From assembly GCF_005405105.1 (NCBI RefSeq), contig NZ_BJDK01000010.1, positions 37,706-101,705 on the forward strand: a DNA stretch of 64,000 bases, given 5' to 3'. The notes under the pieces were generated by a model. That model was not told the DNA's origin, ran no database searches, and saw only the letters and a list, made by a program, of their open reading frames with translations. Below, in pieces: positions 9,104 to 19,288 of this stretch. The DNA is from Lactiplantibacillus dongliensis (GTDB lineage: Bacteria > Bacillota > Bacilli > Lactobacillales > Lactobacillaceae). Position 1 is the stretch's first letter. Each line of letters begins with the position of its first letter. Position numbers and translations under genes: made by a program.

Positions 9104-9177
9104 AAAAAGATTGATGTTACAGTTCAACTAGCTTCCCTGAATGAGTTAGAATTGACGCCTGTAAATCAATCTTTTTT
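9104..9177 (-). terminator. bidirectional terminator between YolD-like gene and opuCD
   Basis: A long inverted repeat pairs 9104-9122 with 9159-9177 with one bulge and has A/T runs on both sides. It can end the opuC operon on the minus strand and the convergent transcript on the plus strand. Confidence 0.75.
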
Positions 9178-9184
9178 ATTACTT

Positions 9185-9838
9185 TTATTTCTGCGTTGGA
9201 TCAGCTTTCTTTTCAATCCAGCCAAGGATCAAGTCGGAGATAATAGCCATTAACGCCGTTGGTAAAGCCCCGGCTAAGATAATGGCACCACCGTCCGTGG
9301 CATTGGTCCCACGAATAATGATATCACCTAAACCACCGGCACCCACGAAAGTCCCGATAGCGGTAATCCCAATCGCTAGCACTAACGCGTTCCGTAAGCC
9401 CGCCATAATAACGGATAAGGATAACGGTAATTCCACGATCCGCAAAATCTGCCAACGGGTCATACCCATCCCTTTACCAGAATCCAAGATTGTCGGACTG
9501 ACATTTTGCATCCCAGTATAGGTATTCTTAATAATTGGCAGTAATGCGTATAAGAAGACCGTCACGACCACCGTGTTCACGCCTAAGCCTAAGCCAATCA
9601 TAATAATTGACAGCATCGCCAATGATGGCACCGTTTGAATGACGTTCGCAATCGCAATCACTGTCGCACTCAACCGACTATGATGGGCAATAAAGATCCC
9701 GATTGGAATCCCGATAATCGCCGCAAAAAGCACCCCGTAAATTGAAATCAAGAAGTGACGAGCAAACTGACTTAAGACGTACGCGCCGTTTTGTTGATAA
9801 TAGTAAATCAATTGTTGCAGCATGTTCATATGAGCCAT
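9185..9838 (-). CDS. opuCD: glycine betaine/carnitine/choline ABC transporter permease OpuCD
   Basis: A 217-aa membrane permease with five to six predicted helices. The EAA-type loop (GMGMTRWQILRIVELPL) docks to the ATPase. It is the last gene of opuCA-CB-CC-CD, which imports compatible solutes under osmotic stress. The start overlaps the opuCC stop (TAATG), with GGGAGTG upstream. A terminator follows. Confidence 0.93.
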   Translation of the reverse strand: MAHMNMLQQLIYYYQQNGAYVLSQFARHFLISIYGVLFAAIIGIPIGIFIAHHSRLSATVIAIANVIQTVPSLAMLSIIMIGLGLGVNTVVVTVFLYALLPIIKNTYTGMQNVSPTILDSGKGMGMTRWQILRIVELPLSLSVIMAGLRNALVLAIGITAIGTFVGAGGLGDIIIRGTNATDGGAIILAGALPTALMAIISDLILGWIEKKADPTQK

Positions 9839-10773
9839 TATTTGTCACTCCCTTCAAAATAGTTGTGTTGTTCAAGAAATTGCTTGGCCACGACTTCAGG
9901 TTCTACCAAGTCATTATCGACTTGATAATTCAAGTTTTGCATCGTCTTCAAGCTAATCTTACCGTTCAACCGTGATAGGATCGGCTTTAATTGCGGATGC
10001 TGCTTCAAGATGGCATTCGTCGCAACCGCACTAGCATTGTATGGTGGGAAGAAGTTCTTGTTATCTTTTAAGATTGTCAAGTCATAACTGCCAATCCGAC
10101 CATCCGTCGAATAACCCAGAATGGCATCCATCTTACCGGATTCCAAAGCATCATAGACTAACCCAATCTGCATTGGATAAGTCTTACCGAACTGGTAACC
10201 GTACAACGTTTGAAAGGCATCATACCCGTCACCTTTTCGTTCCAGCCAAGTTTGATCCAAGCCAACTGTTAACTTAGACGCGACTTTCTTCATATCGCTA
10301 ACCGTCTTTAAGTTATACTTCTTAGCCGTCTGCTTCGTCACCATAAAAGCATACGTATCCGCAAACCCGTATGATGGGAAGTAGTGCATTTGATATTTCG
10401 TATCAAATTGGTCTCTAACCTTTTGGTCGGTTTCTTTGATATGTGCCCGGTCGACTTTTTCACCTAAAATCGTGGACAAGTCGGTCCCAGTATACCGAAT
10501 CGCGGAAATATCGGCCTGTTTGTTCTTCAACGCATTAAAACTAACCGTTCCAGAACCTAAGTTATTAATGATGGTCGTATTCATCTTGGAATAGTGCTGA
10601 ATCATATCCTGAATCATGTAAGCCATCACTTGTTGCTCAGTGGTGTTTTGGGAGGCAATCCGCACCGTATCTGACGATGTCCCAGCTAAGCCCGGAAAGC
10701 CGCAGCCCGCTAAGACGAACACACTGGCAACCGTGGCAACGGCACCTAAAATCCATTTTTTAATTTTTTGCAT
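9838..10773 (-). CDS. opuCC: osmoprotectant-binding lipoprotein OpuCC
   Basis: A 311-aa extracytoplasmic substrate-binding protein for quaternary ammonium solutes. The signal peptide ends in the lipobox VLAGCG, so Cys becomes lipid-anchored. OpuAC-family features include VRIASQNTTEQQVMAYM and a C-terminal KQFLEQHNYF. I use the internal ATG at 10773, which has a strong GGAGG, rather than an upstream in-frame start that would put an arginine-rich stretch before the signal peptide. Confidence 0.94.
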   Translation of the reverse strand: MQKIKKWILGAVATVASVFVLAGCGFPGLAGTSSDTVRIASQNTTEQQVMAYMIQDMIQHYSKMNTTIINNLGSGTVSFNALKNKQADISAIRYTGTDLSTILGEKVDRAHIKETDQKVRDQFDTKYQMHYFPSYGFADTYAFMVTKQTAKKYNLKTVSDMKKVASKLTVGLDQTWLERKGDGYDAFQTLYGYQFGKTYPMQIGLVYDALESGKMDAILGYSTDGRIGSYDLTILKDNKNFFPPYNASAVATNAILKQHPQLKPILSRLNGKISLKTMQNLNYQVDNDLVEPEVVAKQFLEQHNYFEGSDK

Positions 10774-10786
10774 GTCGTTTCCCTCC

Positions 10787-11416
10787 TTACGCCTGTGACG
10801 TCCGCGGGGTAACAACGGCTTCTAATTTACCCAATAACCAATCAACAATTAACGCCAAAATAATCACGGGAATCGAACCACCTAAAATCAAATCCGTCCG
10901 ATACAAGTTTAAACCATTGAAAATAAAGTCCCCTAAACCACCAGCACCGATATATGACGCTAAGGCTGCCCAAGCAATCACATAGGTTGCCGATAAGCGA
11001 ATCCCAGACATAATTACGGGTGCCGCCATTGGGACTTCCACTTTAATAATTGATTGCCAGCCGGTCAGTCCCATACCTTTGGCCGCATCAATCAAGGCTG
11101 GCTCCACATCTTCCATCCCCAAATACGTGTTTCGCAGAATCGGTAAGAGTGAATAGATGAATAACGCAATGATAGCTGGAATGGCCCCAATCCCAAAGAA
11201 CGGGATCATTAACGCTAATAACGCCATCGCAGGAATCGTTTGTAGCATACTGGCAATTGCCATGACGACGTTCGCAATCTTTTTAACTCGCGTTAACAAG
11301 ATCCCAAGCGGTACCGCCACAATAATCCCTAATGCCAACGCAATCGCTGAGATGTAGATATGTTGCCACGTCTTCATCAACAGTTGCGTGCCATATGTTT
11401 GTAAGAACGTGATCAT
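10787..11416 (-). CDS. opuCB: osmoprotectant ABC transporter permease OpuCB
   Basis: A 209-aa permease paralogous to OpuCD, with about five membrane helices and the EAA loop [20 protein letters not shown]. Together OpuCB and OpuCD form the channel of the OpuC transporter. The start overlaps the opuCA stop (ATGA), so translation is coupled. Confidence 0.94.
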   Translation of the reverse strand: MITFLQTYGTQLLMKTWQHIYISAIALALGIIVAVPLGILLTRVKKIANVVMAIASMLQTIPAMALLALMIPFFGIGAIPAIIALFIYSLLPILRNTYLGMEDVEPALIDAAKGMGLTGWQSIIKVEVPMAAPVIMSGIRLSATYVIAWAALASYIGAGGLGDFIFNGLNLYRTDLILGGSIPVIILALIVDWLLGKLEAVVTPRTSQA

Positions 11417-12642
11417 TGCTGATCACCGCCTTCAGCGCCAGTCTGATCATTGGCTTTAGCCTTGGTGGTATCCTCTCCGTGATGAATGTTATCAGATTCT
11501 TCATCTTCTTCTTCGTCACCCCAAAGGGCATCATAAACAATATCGACCAAGGTTGCCCGTGTAACAATCCCGACCAACCGGTGTTGGTCATCTACGACCG
11601 GAACGTTTTTAAAGCCCCGCTTCAAGATCCGCTCAACGGTATCCCGAATTAACGAGTTAGATTGCACATAAAAGATATCCCGCTTCATAATGTCATCGAC
11701 ACTGGTGGCGGAGTTAAAGCTGTAGTCCACATCTTCAATGCCAATCATTCCTTTCAGAATGCCGGCTTCATCCGTCACTAATAAGGAATCGACTCGCTTA
11801 TCATGCATTAATCGCAACGCATCCGTCAATGACTTGCCAGGGGTCGTTGCAATCGGACTCTTCAACATCACTTGTCCAACCGTCGTGATACTTGGACGCG
11901 CTTGAATCAAGCGATCTTTCCCAATCAAGTTTTCAACGAATTCGTTAGCAGGATGCCGTAAGATGCCATCAGGCGTGTCCACTTGCATAATCTTACCGCC
12001 ATCCATGACGACAATCCGCGTCGATAGCTTCAACGCTTCATCCATATCATGCGTAACAAAGACAAATGTCTTCCCAAGTCGCTCTTGCAAGTCTTTAACT
12101 AAGTCTTGCAAAGCTTCACGAGTAATCGGATCCAACGCCCCAAAGGGTTCATCCATTAAGACTAAATCTTGGTTAGCGGCTAAGGCCCGGACAACCCCGA
12201 TCCGTTGTTGTTGCCCACCAGATAGTTCGGAAGGATAACGATCTAAGTAGTCTTCTGGTAATTCGACTAACTTAATCATTTCCTTAGCCCGTTCATCCAT
12301 CTTATCTTGGGGCCATTTCAACAATTTCGGGACCATTGTAATATTGTCACGAATCGTCATATGTGGCATTAACCCGATATTTTGAATCACATAACCAATC
12401 TTGCGCCGTAACTTAACGGGATCCATCTGACCAATATCTTGACCCTCTAGCTTAATTGTCCCCGAGGTCTGACTTAACATCCGATTGATCATCCGCATGG
12501 TCGTTGTTTTCCCGGAACCAGATGTCCCGATAAAGCAAACAAATTCACCTTTTTCAATTTCCAAATTAAAATCTTCGACCGCAACTTTGCCGCCTGGATA
12601 AGTTTTATTCAAATGTTCCATTGTCAGAAACAACCTCATCAC
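11413..12642 (-). CDS. opuCA: osmoprotectant ABC transporter ATPase OpuCA with two CBS domains
   Basis: A 409-aa ATPase that powers uptake. Walker [11 protein letters not shown], signature [17 protein letters not shown], Walker [13 protein letters not shown] and the switch histidine in [10 protein letters not shown] are present. Tandem CBS domains (about 255-375) fit ionic-strength or nucleotide sensing. The C-terminus is acidic ([11 protein letters not shown]). Adjacent GTG and ATG starts occur at 12642 and 12639, and a downstream ATG ([11 protein letters not shown]) is also possible. It is first in the operon, downstream of a palindrome. Confidence 0.94.
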   Translation of the reverse strand: MMRLFLTMEHLNKTYPGGKVAVEDFNLEIEKGEFVCFIGTSGSGKTTTMRMINRMLSQTSGTIKLEGQDIGQMDPVKLRRKIGYVIQNIGLMPHMTIRDNITMVPKLLKWPQDKMDERAKEMIKLVELPEDYLDRYPSELSGGQQQRIGVVRALAANQDLVLMDEPFGALDPITREALQDLVKDLQERLGKTFVFVTHDMDEALKLSTRIVVMDGGKIMQVDTPDGILRHPANEFVENLIGKDRLIQARPSITTVGQVMLKSPIATTPGKSLTDALRLMHDKRVDSLLVTDEAGILKGMIGIEDVDYSFNSATSVDDIMKRDIFYVQSNSLIRDTVERILKRGFKNVPVVDDQHRLVGIVTRATLVDIVYDALWGDEEEDEESDNIHHGEDTTKAKANDQTGAEGGDQQ

Positions 12643-12657
12643 TCCAATCTTTTTATT

Positions 12658-12694
12658 ATTATAAATTACTAATTTAATGCATTACACATTAAAT
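12658..12694 (-). promoter_or_regulatory. opuC promoter region with palindromic operator candidate
   Basis: A perfect 8-bp inverted repeat, ATTTAATG and CATTAAAT with a 7-bp spacer (12672-12694), covers the likely -35 region. A TATAAT -10 on the minus strand is at 12658-12663. The -35 itself is weak. The position suits a repressor site, but the regulator is unknown. Confidence 0.5.
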
Positions 12695-12787
12695 GATAAC
12701 TTATACTGAAACCTAATTGCAAACAACTCGTCACACAATTGTTATTTTCATAATCGCGTTTCCGCGCTTAAAACCTACTTAGACGCC

Positions 12788-12818
12788 AAAAAGAGCCTGT
12801 CGGAAAAATCTCAGGCTC
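12788..12818 (-). terminator. terminator after recN
   Basis: GAGCCTG (12793-12799) pairs with CAGGCTC (12812-12818). On the minus strand the stem is followed by a T run (12788-12792). Confidence 0.85.
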
Positions 12819-12836
12819 TAACACGTTAAACTGGCA

Positions 12837-14531
12837 TTATTCAGCTTTTTCTTCACCAGCCAGCCGTAAAAGTTCTTCGGCGTGCTCTAGCGATAACTTG
12901 GTTACTTTGGTCCCAGCTAACATCCGGGCTAGCTCTTGGACTCGTGATTTTTGATCCATTTTGGTGACGCTGGTCTTGGTCCGTTGTCCGGTAATCTTCT
13001 TAGCAATAAAGTAATGATGATCACTCATCGCTGCCACTTGTGGCAAATGGGTAATACATAATACTTGTGAGAAACGGGCAATGCCGCTGATCTTTTCAGC
13101 AATTGCTTGGGCCACGCGCCCGCTGACCCCGGTATCTACTTCATCAAAGATGATACTGGTAATCCCTTGTGATTCCGAGAAAATCGTCTTCAAGGCCAAC
13201 ATCATCCGGGACAATTCACCACCTGAGGCAATCTTCGCTAACGGCCGCATCCGCTCGCCGGGGTTAGTTTGAATATAGAATTCGACGCTATCCAAACCAC
13301 TGCGAAAGATTTGCCCCTTCGTCGGCTTAAAGCGGACTTCAAAGACAGCTTTATCCATATACAAATCTTTTAGTTCTTGATGAATTTGCCGTTGCAATGT
13401 CTTGGCACAAGTCCGCCGCTTATCTGATAATTGCCGGCCAGTTGCTAACAAGGCGTCCTTCTTCTCGGCAACTCGCTGCGATAACCCTTCACTGTTTTCT
13501 TCTGAATCAGTCATCTCTGCTAATTCAGCAGCGATTTTCTTGTAATAATCTAACACCTGCTGCTCAGAATCGCCATATTTACGCTTCAATTGACCCAATA
13601 CATCTAACCGTTGTTCAATTTCATCTAAGCGGCCTTCGTCAAACTCTTGCAAGTCTAATTGATTTGAGATTTGGCCCGCTGCATCTTGTAACGCATAAAA
13701 TGCATTTTTGACATTCACTGTAATCTCGTTAAACGCCGGATCTAAGTTGGCAATTGTCTCAAGCGCGTTCATCGCCGTTCCAACTGTATCGACCGCCCCT
13801 GGAGTTTCTTCCCCATCAGCTAACAAGGTGTAACTTTGCTGGAGCGCCTGGTTAATCGTTTGATAGTTGTCTAAGCGATCACGCTCAGCCGTTAATTCGG
13901 CTTCTTCACCGACCCGCACTTGGGCCGCCGAAATCTCTTCCACTTGGAAGTTCAGCATGTCTAAACGTTGGGCCCATTCTTTTTCATTGGCATTCTTTTG
14001 CCGTAATTCTTGATTTAATTGCTGATAGTCTTCATACTGCTGCCGATATTTGGTTTTCAGTTTGCGAATCTTACTAGCCGCAAATTCATCTAATAAGCCC
14101 AAATGTTTATCTGGCTGCATTAATTCTTGGTGTTCATTTTGCCCATGAATATCGACAATCGTCTCGCCAATCCGTTTTAACGTGGTGGTGTTGACCAGCA
14201 TGCCGTTAATGCGACAAGTGTTCCGACCACTTTTGGCAATCTCACGTTGTAAGATCACGGTATTGTCCGCGTGATCAATTCCCGCTTCATCGAGCAGCTG
14301 CGCAGTCACCCCATCAGCTGGCAGAATAAACATCCCTTGTAAGACCGCTTTATCGGCCCCCGTCCGGATGAATTCTTGTGACCCGCGACCACCAGCCAAT
14401 AGCCCAACCGCATCAATAATAATTGATTTACCGGCCCCCGTCTCCCCAGTCAGAACGGTCATCCCATTTTCAAAGGCAATATCTAAATGTTCAATAATAG
14501 CAAAATTAGTAATTGAAAGTTCTTGTAACAC
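12837..14531 (-). CDS. recN: DNA repair protein RecN
   Basis: A 564-aa SMC-like ATPase that gathers broken DNA ends for recombination repair. Walker A GETGAGKSIIIDAV is at the N-terminus and coiled-coil arms occupy about 150-350. The ABC signature (ASGGELSRMMLALK) and Walker B (IIFDEVDTGVSG) are C-terminal. It starts with GTG and has AGGGAGGAA directly after the argR terminator's T run. The order xseB-ispA-tlyA-argR-recN is standard in Firmicutes. Confidence 0.96.
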   Translation of the reverse strand: MLQELSITNFAIIEHLDIAFENGMTVLTGETGAGKSIIIDAVGLLAGGRGSQEFIRTGADKAVLQGMFILPADGVTAQLLDEAGIDHADNTVILQREIAKSGRNTCRINGMLVNTTTLKRIGETIVDIHGQNEHQELMQPDKHLGLLDEFAASKIRKLKTKYRQQYEDYQQLNQELRQKNANEKEWAQRLDMLNFQVEEISAAQVRVGEEAELTAERDRLDNYQTINQALQQSYTLLADGEETPGAVDTVGTAMNALETIANLDPAFNEITVNVKNAFYALQDAAGQISNQLDLQEFDEGRLDEIEQRLDVLGQLKRKYGDSEQQVLDYYKKIAAELAEMTDSEENSEGLSQRVAEKKDALLATGRQLSDKRRTCAKTLQRQIHQELKDLYMDKAVFEVRFKPTKGQIFRSGLDSVEFYIQTNPGERMRPLAKIASGGELSRMMLALKTIFSESQGITSIIFDEVDTGVSGRVAQAIAEKISGIARFSQVLCITHLPQVAAMSDHHYFIAKKITGQRTKTSVTKMDQKSRVQELARMLAGTKVTKLSLEHAEELLRLAGEEKAE

Positions 14532-14545
14532 CGCGATTCCTCCCT

Positions 14546-14582
14546 AAAAAAAACGACCCGCCACAGAAACTGTGCGCAGGTC
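14546..14582 (-). terminator. terminator after argR, abutting the recN ribosome-binding site
   Basis: The stem pairs 14555-14566 with 14570-14582. On the minus strand an eight-base T run follows and leads directly into AGGGAGG of recN. RecN expression therefore depends on read-through or processing, or on a promoter not seen here. Confidence 0.75.
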
Positions 14583-14604
14583 TGTGATAACCATCCGGTC
14601 AACC

Positions 14605-15063
14605 TTAGTTATCGCTTAATAGTCGCTGAAGCGTTTGTTGTAAGTCTAAGGTGGCATCCAACGATTTGCCGATAATCAACACGGTGTCATCATCCCCCAA
14701 TGTCCCGAAGACATTGTCATAATGCATCGCTTCAATTAATGACGCTAACGCTGGTCCATTCCCAGGCAAAACCTTGATCAACACGAACTTATCTTGCGTC
14801 GCATAGGACACATAGGCATCCTTTAAGGTCCGTCGCAATTTCTTTTCCGTATCCATCTTCTTTTGGACGGGCATACTATAATGGTAGCCGCCCGTCACCG
14901 AGGGCACTTTGACCAGCTGCATGTCTTTAATATCCCTTGAAATCGTGGCTTGCGTCACGTCAATATCTTCAGCACGTAATAATCTGACAAAGTCTTCTTG
15001 TCGTTCAATTTCGTTTGAGCTTAACAATCGTTTAATATAGCGTTGGCGCTCTTGCTTCTTCAA
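14605..15063 (-). CDS. argR: arginine repressor ArgR
   Basis: A 152-aa regulator of arginine metabolism. The N-terminal winged helix includes KKQERQRYIKRLLSSNEIER and TQATISRDIKDMQL. The C-terminal hexamerisation/arginine-binding domain includes GNGPALASLIEAMH and GTLGDDDTVLII. I choose TTG 15063, preceded by GGGGGTGAT and giving the usual family length. A longer frame from 15093 lacks a ribosome-binding site. Confidence 0.93.
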   Translation of the reverse strand: MKKQERQRYIKRLLSSNEIERQEDFVRLLRAEDIDVTQATISRDIKDMQLVKVPSVTGGYHYSMPVQKKMDTEKKLRRTLKDAYVSYATQDKFVLIKVLPGNGPALASLIEAMHYDNVFGTLGDDDTVLIIGKSLDATLDLQQTLQRLLSDN

Positions 15064-15093
15064 ACCGATCACCCCCGGAGTCTTTATAGTCAT

Positions 15094-15117
15094 ATAATAA
15101 GCTATTATGCATAAATA
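15094..15117 (-). promoter_or_regulatory. palindromic ARG-box-like sequence upstream of argR
   Basis: Overlapping AT-rich palindromes lie here: ATAATA-AGC-TATTAT (15094-15108) and TATTATGCATAAATA (15103-15117). The second resembles an ARG box. Autoregulation of argR is inferred from position and pattern only. Confidence 0.35.
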
Positions 15118-15140
15118 TGAAAGGCTCGTTTTAAAATCGC

Positions 15141-15956
15141 TTACTTATTCAATTGATCGTAAGCACTTTGCTGGGTCTGCTCAATTGAAACCGTGGGCGC
15201 AATCGTGGCTGGCTGGTCAGTGGCTTGCAAATGAATCAAAAATTCAATATTACCTTCGCCACCCTTGATTGGTGAATAATCCAGCCCTAAGACGTTGTAG
15301 CCGGCAGTTTGAGCGAAGGTCACAATATCCGTTAAAACGTCAGCATGCACACTGTGGTCGCGCACAATCCCATGCTTACCGACATTTTCGCGCCCAGCTT
15401 CGAATTGCGGTTTAATTAACGCCACCACTTCACCGCCAGTTTCAATAATCGCATGCAATGGCGGTAAAATAAGATGCAATGAAATGAAGGAGACATCAAT
15501 AGACGCAAAGCTAGGTTGGCCGCGCGTAAAGTCAGCCAACTTGCTGTACCGGAAGTTAGTATGCTCCATAACCTCGACCCGTGGATCTTGCCGTAGCTTC
15601 CAAACAAGTTGGTTACTGCCAACATCCAAGGCATAACTCATTTGCGCCCCATTCTGTAGCATGACATCGGTGAAGCCCCCCGTGGAGGACCCAATGTCCA
15701 ACACAATACGACCACTGACATCAATCTTAAAACTCTTTAACGCTTTTTCCAGCTTCAAACCGCCCCGTGAGACGTACGGCATCGGCTTGCCTTTTAAATG
15801 TAATTCGGTTGTGACGGGAATCTTCACGCCCGGCTTATCCAACCGTTCTTCATTAACCCCTAAAATTTCACCAGCCATCACTGCCCGCTTGGCTTTCTCA
15901 CGCGTATCAAATAACCCCTGTTGTACTAATAAGACGTCGATCCGTTCTTTTTCCAT
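15141..15956 (-). CDS. tlyA: TlyA-family rRNA methyltransferase (hemolysin A homologue)
   Basis: A 271-aa protein with an N-terminal S4 RNA-binding domain (RIDVLLVQQGLFDTREKAKR) and a C-terminal FtsJ/RrmJ-like SAM methyltransferase domain. The SAM motif is LDIGSSTGGFTDVML; further motifs are YALDVGSNQL and ALIKPQFEAGRE. Homologues 2'-O-methylate rRNA cytidines; haemolysin annotations are secondary. It lies between ispA and argR. The dxs gene that separates ispA and tlyA in some Firmicutes is absent. Confidence 0.92.
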   Translation of the reverse strand: MEKERIDVLLVQQGLFDTREKAKRAVMAGEILGVNEERLDKPGVKIPVTTELHLKGKPMPYVSRGGLKLEKALKSFKIDVSGRIVLDIGSSTGGFTDVMLQNGAQMSYALDVGSNQLVWKLRQDPRVEVMEHTNFRYSKLADFTRGQPSFASIDVSFISLHLILPPLHAIIETGGEVVALIKPQFEAGRENVGKHGIVRDHSVHADVLTDIVTFAQTAGYNVLGLDYSPIKGGEGNIEFLIHLQATDQPATIAPTVSIEQTQQSAYDQLNK

Positions 15957-15967
15957 CTAATAATCCT

Positions 15968-16858
15968 CTAATTCGTAAAATACGTTAAAAATGATGCTAA
16001 TAACGCGGTATCCGTCTGACTTAACGCTTCCGTGCGGTCGAGCGCCGTTTGTGCGCTGGCTACTGCCGTTTGCAACGCTTGGCGTGCACCGGCAAGACCT
16101 AACAAGCCGGGATACGTATTCTTATGCTCACCAGCATCCTTGTGCGTCGCTTTTCCGAGCTGAGCCGGTGTACTGGTGACATCTAAAATATCATCATAGA
16201 TCTGAAAAGCTAGCCCATAAGCATCGCCAAATGTAGTCAATGCTGCTTGAACTGGTTCACTAACACCAGCTTGAATCGCTCCGGCTAAAACAGCATAGTG
16301 AATCAAGGCCCCAGTCTTTTCTCGATGTAACTGTTGCAAAACAGGTAAGGTCAATTGCGTCCCCGTCGACTTAACATCAGCGACTTGACCGGCCACCATC
16401 CCTTGGGGCCCCGCTGCTTGCGCCAAGCCTAACGTCAGCTTAGCCAGTTTGTCCGCTGGCAAGCCGCTATCAGCCAGCCATTGAAAGGCTAAGGGCTGCA
16501 GCGCATCGCCCGCTAGAATTGCCAAGTCTTCACCAAACTTAACGTGACTGGTTGGCTGACCACGGCGTAACGCATCATTATCCATCGCTGGTAAATCATC
16601 ATGAATCAACGAATAAGTATGCATCAATTCCAGCGCCACACTCGCCCGTAACTCTGCGGCCGTAATCGGCTGGTTAAACGTGGCCAATACCGCTAAACTC
16701 AGTAATGGTCGCAAACGTTTGCCGCCAGCTAAAACCGAATAGCGCATGGCAGCCGTCAATTCAGCGCGGTCACTGACCTCCCGTAGATTCTCGTCCAAGT
16801 AAGTATTCACTCGCGGGACCCACGTCGCTTCAAAGTCAGCTAATAACTGCCTATTCAT
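15968..16858 (-). CDS. ispA: polyprenyl synthetase IspA (farnesyl/geranyl diphosphate synthase)
   Basis: A 296-aa trans-prenyltransferase that condenses IPP with allylic diphosphates. The first aspartate-rich motif is DDLPAMDND (preceded by HTYSLIH), GGKRLRP binds diphosphate, and the second motif is FQIYDDILD. It supplies FPP for undecaprenyl-phosphate and quinone side chains. Its ATG overlaps the xseB stop with no separate ribosome-binding site, so translation is probably coupled. Confidence 0.93.
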   Translation of the reverse strand: MNRQLLADFEATWVPRVNTYLDENLREVSDRAELTAAMRYSVLAGGKRLRPLLSLAVLATFNQPITAAELRASVALELMHTYSLIHDDLPAMDNDALRRGQPTSHVKFGEDLAILAGDALQPLAFQWLADSGLPADKLAKLTLGLAQAAGPQGMVAGQVADVKSTGTQLTLPVLQQLHREKTGALIHYAVLAGAIQAGVSEPVQAALTTFGDAYGLAFQIYDDILDVTSTPAQLGKATHKDAGEHKNTYPGLLGLAGARQALQTAVASAQTALDRTEALSQTDTALLASFLTYFTN

Positions 16859-17090
16859 TGGCGTCAGGCGCTTTCGGTTGTTCAAATGGGACCTCGTTGC
16901 CATTTTCATCCATCATCTTCGTTAAGGTCTTTTCGGCCCCAGCAAGGGTGGCTTGTAATTGTTTACTCAAAGCAACGCCTTTTTGGAACTGGTCTAAAGC
17001 CTGTTCCAACGGCACATCGCCGCTTTCTAATTGATTCACAATTGTTTCTAAACTGGTTAAGTTTGCTTCAAAAGTTGGTTTATCAGCCAT
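16851..17090 (-). CDS. xseB: exonuclease VII small subunit
   Basis: A 79-aa helical hairpin protein with the conserved pattern [20 protein letters not shown] followed by [14 protein letters not shown]. It forms the coiled collar around XseA in exonuclease VII. The start ATG at 17090 has a GGAGG; longer in-frame starts lie inside xseA and are unlikely. Overlaps both neighbours. Confidence 0.94.
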   Translation of the reverse strand: MADKPTFEANLTSLETIVNQLESGDVPLEQALDQFQKGVALSKQLQATLAGAEKTLTKMMDENGNEVPFEQPKAPDANE

Positions 17091-18435
17091 TTGTTTTTCC
17101 TCCATCAACCTTACTAATTTTCGCCGTTGCTTGCCCATCTGCCAAGTGAATCTGGACAGTCTGGTCCGGGGCTAAGGTAGTTGCCGAACGCACAATCTGA
17201 TCATCGTGCGTTACAAACGCATACCCCCGACCCATAATCTTCAACGGACTCAATAGATCTAACGATTGAATCGCGCGTGCTAACTGTTGCTGCTTGGCGT
17301 TCATCAATAACGTAGTCCCACGATTAAGCCGTTGCTGTAGATTGGTTAACTGGGTCTGGGCTTGGCGCACCCGATGAATCGGCGTCTGCTGGGCCAGTCG
17401 TTGGACTACACGTTGCGCTTGTTGTTGCGCCTGCGCCACATTTTGTTGGCCAGCTTGCTTTAACCGTTCGTTCAAAAAGTCTAGTTTCTGTAAATAGCCT
17501 TCATACAGTCGATTCGGTTGGGTAAAGACGTATGATGCTTGTAACTTAGCCAGTCGTTGCCGGTCATGTTGGACCAGATTCTGAAAGGCATTAAAGACCC
17601 GCGTTTGGTCTTGATTAAGTTGTAGCATGACTTCATTGAAGACTGGCACCGCCAGTTCCGCTGCCGCGGTCGGCGTTGCAGCTCGGACATCCGCCACCAA
17701 ATCGGCAATCGTCGTATCAGTTTCGTGACCAACCGACGAAATGACCGGTAACGCACTATCCGCAATCGCGCGAGCCACGACCTCCTCATTGAACGGCCAC
17801 AAATCTTCAATTGAACCGCCCCCGCGGCCAATAATCAGCGTATCAAAGTTCCCCGCTTGATTAGCCCGCGCAATTTGTCGGGCAATCTCTGGTGCAGCGG
17901 CATCGCCTTGGACCTGCGCTGGATACAACACAATCTGAGCAATTGGGAAACGCCGCCGCGTGGTCGTAATGATATCACGAATGACGGCCCCACTCGGACT
18001 GGTCACGACCGCAATCCGTTTAGGAAAACGCGGTAAGGGCTTTTTAGCCGCACTAAATAGCCCTTCCGTTGCTAACTTCTTTTTTAATTGTTCATAAGCT
18101 TGATACAAGGCCCCCACGCCATCGGGTTCCATGCGTTCAATATAAATCTGATAGCTACCGCTGGGTTCATATAACCCAATTCGGCCAACGACCATGACTT
18201 TCATCCCAACTTCTGGTTGAAATTTCACTTTGGCAAAAGCCGAGCGAAACATGATTGCTGAAATCTTGGCATGGTCATCTTTGAGACTAAAATATTGATG
18301 GGCATTCGCCCGCGGACGATAGTTAGAAATCTCACCCGTTAAATAGACTTTGCCCAAATACGGATCAACTTCAAATTTACGTTTTAAATATTGGGTCAAC
18401 GCGGAGACTGTCAAGTAATCTTGACTGTTACTCAC
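17083..18435 (-). CDS. xseA: exonuclease VII large subunit
   Basis: A 450-aa catalytic subunit degrading single-stranded DNA. It has an N-terminal OB fold ([14 protein letters not shown] to [18 protein letters not shown]), a catalytic domain ([34 protein letters not shown] and [16 protein letters not shown]) and a long glutamine-rich coiled coil (about 280-400). It overlaps xseB and folD at its ends. Confidence 0.96.
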   Translation of the reverse strand: MSNSQDYLTVSALTQYLKRKFEVDPYLGKVYLTGEISNYRPRANAHQYFSLKDDHAKISAIMFRSAFAKVKFQPEVGMKVMVVGRIGLYEPSGSYQIYIERMEPDGVGALYQAYEQLKKKLATEGLFSAAKKPLPRFPKRIAVVTSPSGAVIRDIITTTRRRFPIAQIVLYPAQVQGDAAAPEIARQIARANQAGNFDTLIIGRGGGSIEDLWPFNEEVVARAIADSALPVISSVGHETDTTIADLVADVRAATPTAAAELAVPVFNEVMLQLNQDQTRVFNAFQNLVQHDRQRLAKLQASYVFTQPNRLYEGYLQKLDFLNERLKQAGQQNVAQAQQQAQRVVQRLAQQTPIHRVRQAQTQLTNLQQRLNRGTTLLMNAKQQQLARAIQSLDLLSPLKIMGRGYAFVTHDDQIVRSATTLAPDQTVQIHLADGQATAKISKVDGGKTNG

Positions 18436-19288
18436 TCAAATCACTCCATTTTGCTAATTCAACGGTCGTCTGCATCAAAGTGGCAATCGTCATTGGACCA
18501 ACCCCACCGGGTACTGGCGTAATCAAGCCAGCCACGCCTTGAGCCGAATCAAAATCAACGTCGCCAACAAGCTTACCGTTTTCATCACGATCCATACCAA
18601 CATCAATAACAGTGGCACCGGGTTTGATATCAGCACCCGTAATCAGATGAGCAATCCCCGTCGCTACCACCAAAATATCCGCGGTGCGTGCCAAAGCCTT
18701 GAGATCCTTCGTCCGGCTATGGGCAATCGTGACCGTCGCATTAGCATTAGTCAACAGCGCAGCCATCGGTTTACCGACAATCGTACTACGACCAATCACG
18801 ACCGCGGTCTTTCCAGCCGGGTCAACATCATAAGCCCGCAATAACGTCATAATACCGCGTGGCGTATTAGCAACTGGATAATTTCCCGGGAAGTTGGTGA
18901 TCAGCTTACCCATGTTGGTTGGATGGAACCCATCAACGTCTTTTTGCGGATCAATGGCCAAGGTAATGAGTGGTTCATTGATCTGCTTAGGTAATGGCGA
19001 CTGAACTAAAATGCCATGAATCTGATTGTCGGCATTATATTCAGCAATGATTGATAGTAATTCTGCTTGGGTAGTCGTTGCCGGTAATTCCCGAACAACT
19101 GAATGCATGCCAAGCTTAGTAGCCTTACGATTCTTGTTCCGCACATAAATTTGACTAGCCGGGTCGGCTCCGACAATAATCACCGCAATCCCAGGTTGGA
19201 CCCCCTGGGCAGCTAATGCCGCCACCTCATTTTGGGTTGCTTGATTGACTTGCTTGGCGACTTGTTTACCATCAATAATTGTTGTCAC
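18428..19288 (-). CDS. folD: methylene-THF dehydrogenase / methenyl-THF cyclohydrolase FolD
   Basis: A 286-aa bifunctional one-carbon enzyme. Features are [14 protein letters not shown] with the catalytic Lys, the [12 protein letters not shown] loop, [12 protein letters not shown], the NADP-binding [14 protein letters not shown] and [13 protein letters not shown]. The GTG at 19288 has GGAG upstream and gives the family length; an upstream in-frame start would add a basic tail. It heads the folD-xseA-xseB-ispA-tlyA run. Confidence 0.95.
   Translation of the reverse strand: MTTIIDGKQVAKQVNQATQNEVAALAAQGVQPGIAVIIVGADPASQIYVRNKNRKATKLGMHSVVRELPATTTQAELLSIIAEYNADNQIHGILVQSPLPKQINEPLITLAIDPQKDVDGFHPTNMGKLITNFPGNYPVANTPRGIMTLLRAYDVDPAGKTAVVIGRSTIVGKPMAALLTNANATVTIAHSRTKDLKALARTADILVVATGIAHLITGADIKPGATVIDVGMDRDENGKLVGDVDFDSAQGVAGLITPVPGGVGPMTIATLMQTTVELAKWSDLSE

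Noticed and set aside
15141..15956. Calling tlyA a hemolysin or virulence gene
   Set aside because: S4 plus FtsJ-type methyltransferase domains and operon context show an rRNA methyltransferase.
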